A DNA stretch of 64,000 nt from positions 126,001 to 190,000 of the forward strand of contig CAIIXF020000346.1 in NCBI GenBank assembly GCA_903813345.2, read 5' to 3'. The notes beneath the pieces are model-generated. The model was not told where the DNA came from. It made no database searches and worked only from the letters and a program-made list of their open reading frames with translations. The position numbers and the translations under genes are program-made. Shown here piece by piece: positions 58,741 through 64,000 of this stretch. The first letter of the stretch is position 1. Each line of letters begins with the position of its first letter. Source of the stretch: Owenia fusiformis. Its lineage: Eukaryota; Annelida; Polychaeta; Sabellida; Oweniidae.

Positions 58741-59787
58741 TTAGACAAACATCACATTGGAATTCCTTTCTCCAGTATGTATTTTAGAATGACTTACGAG
58801 GTGAGATTTGCTTTTAAATGTCTTCAGACAAATATCACATTTGAAATTTCTTTCTCCAGTATGTATCTTAGAGTGTGTTACAAGGTGAGATTTGCATCTA
58901 AATGTCTTAAGACAAACATCACATTTGAAATTCTTCTCTTCAGTATGTATCGTACAATGTTCTGCCAGGTCATATTTGCGTTTAAATGTTTTAAGACAAA
59001 AATCACATTTGTAATTCCTTTCACCAGTATGTATCATAGAATGTTGAACAAGGGTAGATTTGTATTTAAATGTCTTTAGACAAACATCACATTTGAAATT
59101 CCTCTCTTCAGTATGTATCTTTGAATGTTTTACAAGGTAGGTTTTTTTGTAAAATGTCTTTAGGCAAACGTCACATTTGAAATGCTTCTCTCCCGTATGA
59201 TTTACATAATGTGCCCTGAGCTGAGAACTTCTGATAAATGTTTTGCTGCAAACATCACATTTGAAATTCTTCTCACCAGTATGTATCTTGGAATGTAACA
59301 TTAGGCAAGACTTTCTGATAAATGCCTTCAAACAGACTTCACATTTGAAACTCCTATCTCCAGTGTGTATTATAGAATGTTTTTTAAGGTTCAGTTTGTG
59401 TTTAAATGTTTTTAAACAGACTTTACATTTAAAACTCCTCGTTTCAGTATGTATATAAGAATGTCTTACAAGGCTATACTTGAAGTTAAATGTCTTTAAA
59501 CAGATATCACATTTGAAATTCTTTTCTCCAGTATGAATTCCATAATGTTCCTCAAGTTCAGACTTGCTCCTACATACTCTAGGACAGACATCGCATTTAT
59601 ATTTCCCCACATATTTTACTGTAGGTTTTGTATCTCTGTGTTCAACACTAGATCTTGATATAGTCTTATTTACAACAACGCTAGTTGATGTTTCATGTAG
59701 ACCAATCTCTTGATGCATATTAAACTGATTTAAATTTGACCTGTACAAATTACCAAAAACACTATTATTTACTGTCCCAACATCCAA
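58741..59787 (-). CDS. C2H2 zinc-finger protein, ten tandem fingers
   Basis: A 348-residue minus-strand frame from an ATG at 59787. Residues 1-60 are a low-complexity leader (SVFGNLYRSNLNQFNMHQEI and a SVVVNKTISRSS stretch) with no recognised KRAB, BTB or SCAN domain. From about residue 62, ten fingers follow at 28-residue spacing with the C..C....F.....L..H...H layout, joined by HTGE(R/K)NFKCDVC-type linkers. All ten keep both Cys and both His. The product is most likely a nuclear sequence-specific DNA-binding protein. A one-base loss in CACATTGGAATTCC, compared with CACATTTGAAATTCC in other fingers (about 58760), shifts the frame at finger 11 and ends the protein in NSNVMFV. The start is the first ATG, but an upstream 5' exon is possible. 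The 28-bp minisatellite begins about 110 bp upstream. Confidence 0.85.
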   Translation of the reverse strand: MDVGTVNNSVFGNLYRSNLNQFNMHQEIGLHETSTSVVVNKTISRSSVEHRDTKPTVKYVGKYKCDVCPRVCRSKSELEEHYGIHTGEKNFKCDICLKTFNFKYSLVRHSYIHTETRSFKCKVCLKTFKHKLNLKKHSIIHTGDRSFKCEVCLKAFIRKSCLMLHSKIHTGEKNFKCDVCSKTFIRSSQLRAHYVNHTGEKHFKCDVCLKTFYKKTYLVKHSKIHTEERNFKCDVCLKTFKYKSTLVQHSMIHTGERNYKCDFCLKTFKRKYDLAEHCTIHTEEKNFKCDVCLKTFRCKSHLVTHSKIHTGERNFKCDICLKTFKSKSHLVSHSKIHTGERNSNVMFV

Positions 59788-59894
59788 TATATGTAAATAT
59801 AATATGCAAGAGTTGTTTTCCCTGGTAGAAGAGCTAATTTGGATGTATGATTATTATTATCCTGTACTAATTTCTTTCCTGAAGTTTGGGAGTC

Positions 59895-61376
59895 ACTGGT
59901 ATTATTTGTAACTACAATAAGCCACGGGTATTTATCTCAGGTTTAGAAGTCACTGGTATTTATTGCAGGATCAGAAGTCACTGGTATTCATTGCAATGCA
60001 GGATCACTCACTCGTATTTATCACAAGATCAGAAGTTACTGGTATTTATAGAAGAATCAGAAGTCACCTGTATTTATTTCAAGATCAGAAGTCACTGGTA
60101 TTCATTGCAATGCAGGATCACTCACTCGTATTTATCACAAGATCAGAAGTTACTTGTATTTATAGAAGAATCAGAAGTCACCTGTATTTATTGCAAGATC
60201 AGAAGTCACTGGTATTAATTGCAGGATTAGAAGATACTGGTATTTATAAAAACATCACAAGTTAGTGGTATTTATCACAATATCAGAAGCTACTGGTATT
60301 TATAGAAGATTCACAAGTCACTGGTATTTGTTGCAGGATCAGAAGTCACTGGTATTTTTTGCAGGGTCAGAAGTCACTGGTATTTATCGCAGGATCAGAA
60401 GTCACTGGTATTTGTTGCAGGATCAGAAGTCACTGGTATTTATCGCAGGATCAGAAGTCACTGTCACTGTATTGATAGAGGAATCAGAAGTCACTGGTAT
60501 TTATAGAAGACTCAGAAGTCACTGGTATTTGTTGCAGGATCAGAAGTCACTGGTATTTTTTGCAGGATCAGAAGTCACTGGTATTTATCGCAGGATCAGA
60601 AGTCACTGGTATTTGTTGCAGGATCAGAAGTCACTGGTATTTATCGCAGGATCAGAAGTCACTGGTATTCATCGCAGCATCAGAAGTCACTGGTATTTGT
60701 TGCAGGATCAGAAGTCACTGGTATTTATGGCAGGATCAGAAGTCACTATTATTTGTTGCAGAATCAAAAATCATTGGTATTTATCGCTGGATCAGAAGTC
60801 ACTGGTATTTATCGCAAGATCAGAAGTCACTGGTATTTATCGCAAGATCAGAAGTCACTAGTATTTATCGCACGAACAGAAGTCACTGGTATTTATTGCA
60901 GAATCAGAAGTCACTGGTTTTCCTTGCAGGATCAGAAGTTACTGGTATTTATTGCAGGATCAAAGTCACTGGTATTCATTGCAGGATCAGAAGTCACTGG
61001 TATTCATTGCAGGATCAGAAGTTACTGGTATTTATTGCAGGATCAGAAGTCACTGGTATTCATTGCAGGATCAGAAGTTACTGGTATTTATTGCAGGATC
61101 ATAAGTCACTGGTATTTATTGCAGGATCAGAAGTCACTGGTATTCATTGCAGGATCAGAAGTCACTGGTATTCATTGCAGGATCAGAAGTCACTGGTATT
61201 TATTGCAGAATCAGAAGTCACTGGTATTCATTGCAGGATCAGAAGTTACTGGTATTTATTGCAGGATCAGAAGTCACTGGTATTTATTGCAGGATCAGAA
61301 GTCACTGGTATTCATTGCAGGATCAGAAGTCACTGGTATTTATTGCAGGATCAGAAGTCACTGGTATTTAAGGATC
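59895..61376. repeat. 28-bp minisatellite upstream of the zinc-finger gene (~1.5 kb)
   Basis: Units of GGATCAGAAGTCACTGGTAT plus TTATTGCA are repeated about fifty times. Variant tails (TTATCGCA, TTGTTGCA, TTCATTGCA, TTATAGAAG) are clustered by region. All three plus-strand frames are open for long stretches because the unit lacks stops and cycles through frames (LVFIAGSEVTGIYCRIRSHW). It sits head-on to the zinc-finger gene start, so it could affect that gene's promoter region. Confidence 0.95.
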
Positions 61377-61439
61377 AAAAGTACTAAAATCACTTTTGTT
61401 GTTAGCTTATAAGTTTTATTTACCATTATAGCCTTTACT

Positions 61440-62100
61440 CAGTCTTATCCAAACTCTCTTTGGAGAAATGTCAAGTTCGGCCACTAGATAGTAGATATCA
61501 TGTAATGATACAGGTTCCTGTTTACACAACACCTCCTTCTGTCTGCAACAAAAATGACGGATGTCGTGAAGATATCCCTGTCGACTTTACGAAAATGTTT
61601 TACGCGTTTCCACCCCTTGATTATGGATACAGTTTTTTTTATTCTATATATAGATTACCATCACTTATAGACACTTTGACCTAGGACAGTAAAATCTATA
61701 AATGTGAACACGTCTCTAATACTTTTGTTTTTACTGTATCGTATCTTGCAGCCATATTTTGACGAGCAGTACCTCATTGGTATCTTCCGTATTTTCTGAT
61801 TTTCCACCCGAAGACAAAGCCAGAAAACCCTCCTTAGAGGAGCCCTGTGTTCTTGTATGTGCACCAATACATAAACACCTCTCCAATCTTAACACTTCTC
61901 TCATATTTCCTTAGATTTTTTTTTTAACCTTTTTGGTGTAAGAACCAGTTTTTGTAAACACTTCGCAGGCCAGCATGTTTTATCAGTCTAAGCGATGTTC
62001 CCTTATGGCAGATTTTACTGTAGTGAATTTCGGAAGCCAGTAATTTGATATTCTCACATTGTGTTAGTTAGTTTTAAGGCCCTTACAAAACAGATAGTAT
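61440..62100. repeat. Flank shared with the smaller zinc-finger locus
   Basis: It carries the same ordered words as 48595-49080 (GACACTTTGACCTAGGACAG, AATGTGAACACGTCTC, GTAATTTGATATTCTC, AAGGCCCTTACAAAACAGAT). It therefore marks the upstream edge of the duplicated zinc-finger locus. Confidence 0.65.
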
Positions 62101-64000
62101 ATATATATTTAGTGGTGTCATACAAAACTTTTAATCTTTTAATTTCATAATTTACTTGTAACAGTTGCACAATGTTTACCTTATTTTGACTTTGTTATTT
62201 AAGAATTGAAACTAAAAGGTACATGTGGAGCCCTCGTTAAGAGTTTTTTCAAAACAAGTAATTCATATCTAAGGGCATAAGTCTGTGGTGGAAGATTTCG
62301 GTGAAACATAGTACATATATTATCATAGGTTCTTGGCCGATATAAAAATGGCAGCACCAACAGAATTACCATGCCATCTTTATGTTAAAATGATTTCTAT
62401 CGCCCTTAGCCTATGTATATTTTGATACTAATTACATTGTTTCAATGATATATCATGTAATCAATCTTAATGCGTCATTATTAAAGAATACATATAATGT
62501 GCCTTTGTTTATAGTTTCTTCAAAGCTGGAAATAGTTCTGTAATAAATCATCTACGGAACATAGGATTGCGTTTCATAGTACTGAGAAGAAATGTGAAAT
62601 GTCAGTTTATAGTAAACAAATACTGGTAAATGGTTGGCTTGTGGCTTATGACATGACGATACAGGGACAACCTGAAAACATGATGCAGGTAGAAAGGGGG
62701 TTCAGATTTACCTTATATGGTTGCTGCTACCAAGTAAGAATTACATTTAGAGGTTCTGCTTCTTCATTTCTTTTTGCCAAAAGTAACCCTTTTCAATATT
62801 TTTTACACCTCTTATAACATCTACAATAAATTTTAGCCCCTCTCAAACAATATACAAAAAAATTATACAATATAAAATTCCACGATACAACCCCCATATC
62901 TGTTAAAGGGTTCCGATAAGCATCCCGTATAAAAACAATATGGCGGCTCCAGGTGAATCAACTGGATCAGTCCATTTTTAAGAAATAAGGGGAGTTCTGT
63001 AAAATCCAGTTTATTGAAATTGTCTTTGAGATAAAGTAATCCGTTTATAATGATTTTGAAAACATTATCCATCGAGTGATTGCGTTCAAAGAATATGTAC
63101 AACAGCCAATATAAATCCTTGTATTAGAACTGCTTTGTTTCATTTGTAGGATATTTCATATGCCAAGCTGTGTGCTATTACGTTATGGGGAAAATATGTC
63201 AATTTTTCCTTATTATACACAAATAGAAGATCCTGAAACTTCACCCATAAATGTGGAATTGATTTGTCAAAATAAAAATCACCCTTTTATAAATATGTGA
63301 CGATCTATAATATACTTATACTATATAACAGTTAGAGGTGTTGACACAACGACCTCGAGCCTGTGAACCCTTGAGTATTATTCCGGGATCGGGCCTTTTA
63401 TACTAAACGGTGAGCAACACCAGAAACGAGCGTTCGATTTGCTAAACGATATGCGTCACCCTTTAATCATATGATACAATATGACAATGAAAAGCTATAT
63501 GTATGTATAATTGGTCCATTTTTATTAAAAATTTCCTCAATACAGTTTTAATGTAAAAGCTTATGTTCTATTAATTCTTAGACGGAAAAGGAGGGCGAGT
63601 TGTTTGTAGAATGAATCGGGAGATTTTTTTCATGAATTTCTATTATGGTTTTCATCCAAAAAACATCAATACACTTTAAAACATTTTGTTTACTTTAAGA
63701 TTACACCATGTAATCCAAAAATATATTTCTCATTTTCAAAGATAATCCATGGATTAACACCCAGGTATTTTTATTTTTCAATCTTCAGAGGGCTGGGAAT
63801 CAATGATGCTCAACGCTTTTGAATGCGATAAATGCTGTTTTAAATAGGTTTTACGTATGCCAATAATTTCTCAAATTATGTAAGCTGAATGCATTCCATA
63901 ATCCCTAGAATATTCTCTTGGAGGAATCCAATGGTAATCCAATGGTAGTTCCAAGCAGATTTTTAGATGGCAGGTAAGTAAATTCTTTAGTACTCGCCTT
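62100..64000. other. No recognisable gene
   Basis: AT-rich sequence to the window end. The open frame 62599-62817 (SVYSKQILVNGWLVAYDMTI) has no recognised motif and no convincing splice borders. Confidence 0.5.

Noticed and set aside
59886-61412. Long plus-strand frames of SEVTGIYCRIRSHWYLLQDQ-type repeats
   Set aside because: All three frames are open for the same reason: a stop-poor 28-bp unit that cycles through frames. This is not evidence of a protein.
1-64000. tRNA, rRNA or spliced-leader genes
   Set aside because: No tRNA-type A/B boxes with a cloverleaf, no rRNA core sequences and no spliced-leader-like array were recognised on reading.

Overview
This is AT-rich animal nuclear DNA. 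Coding pieces are interrupted by introns with GT..AG borders, there are no operons or ribosome-binding sites, and most of the window is repeats. The recognisable proteins (KFKCDVC-type C2H2 zinc fingers, PIF1-like helicases, Mutator-like, MULE and KDZ-like transposases, a DIRS-type retroelement, TTAA-targeted MITEs) fit an invertebrate, most likely marine. The phylum cannot be fixed from the sequence. No rRNA, tRNA or CRISPR array was seen. No intact housekeeping gene was recognised; the best preserved gene is a ten-finger C2H2 protein on the minus strand near 59 kb.

Layout. 1-10.3 kb: mostly featureless, with a 26-bp minisatellite, a hAT-like MITE, a PIF1 helicase exon remnant and one exon of a transposon-type protein. 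10.4-18.8 kb: a decayed KDZ/HMGXB3-like transposase, then a large tandem duplication carrying two copies of a MULE transposase C-terminus. 20.4-35.3 kb: a tandem array built from a small multi-exon gene. It has three copies of a 64-nt start exon (E1), twelve whole or partial copies of a ~119-nt second exon (A1-A12), three copies of a third exon (B) and three copies of a ~105-codon ORF (C). A 1885-bp fold-back element and a 354-bp TTAA-flanked MITE are inserted in it, each with empty sites preserved in sister copies. 32.8-39.8 kb: two decayed Mutator-like transposases, a probable YqaJ-associated fragment and two PIF1-like helicase pieces in one direction. 40.8-42.9 kb: a truncated DIRS-like RT/RNase H split by a 1278-bp hAT-like insertion. 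44.6 kb: a second, nearly identical copy of the TTAA MITE. 45.7-46.3 kb: a minisatellite.

48-62 kb: two related zinc-finger loci (one reduced to about three fingers) flank a 4.66-kb inverted repeat (49293-53952), whose centre is a 21-bp GC-rich minisatellite present in both orientations. A 28-bp minisatellite of about 1.5 kb lies just upstream of the larger zinc-finger gene. The last 2.5 kb shows nothing recognisable.

The most promising unexplained system is the E1/A/B array. Splice sites and phases agree across copies, yet the A exons of its two subfamilies differ far more than their flanking introns, while a hydrophobic/NW/AAR/Y/M pattern is kept in the protein. This is the pattern expected of a fast-diversifying small protein family or alternative-exon cassette. 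All family calls were made by reading translations; no database search was possible.
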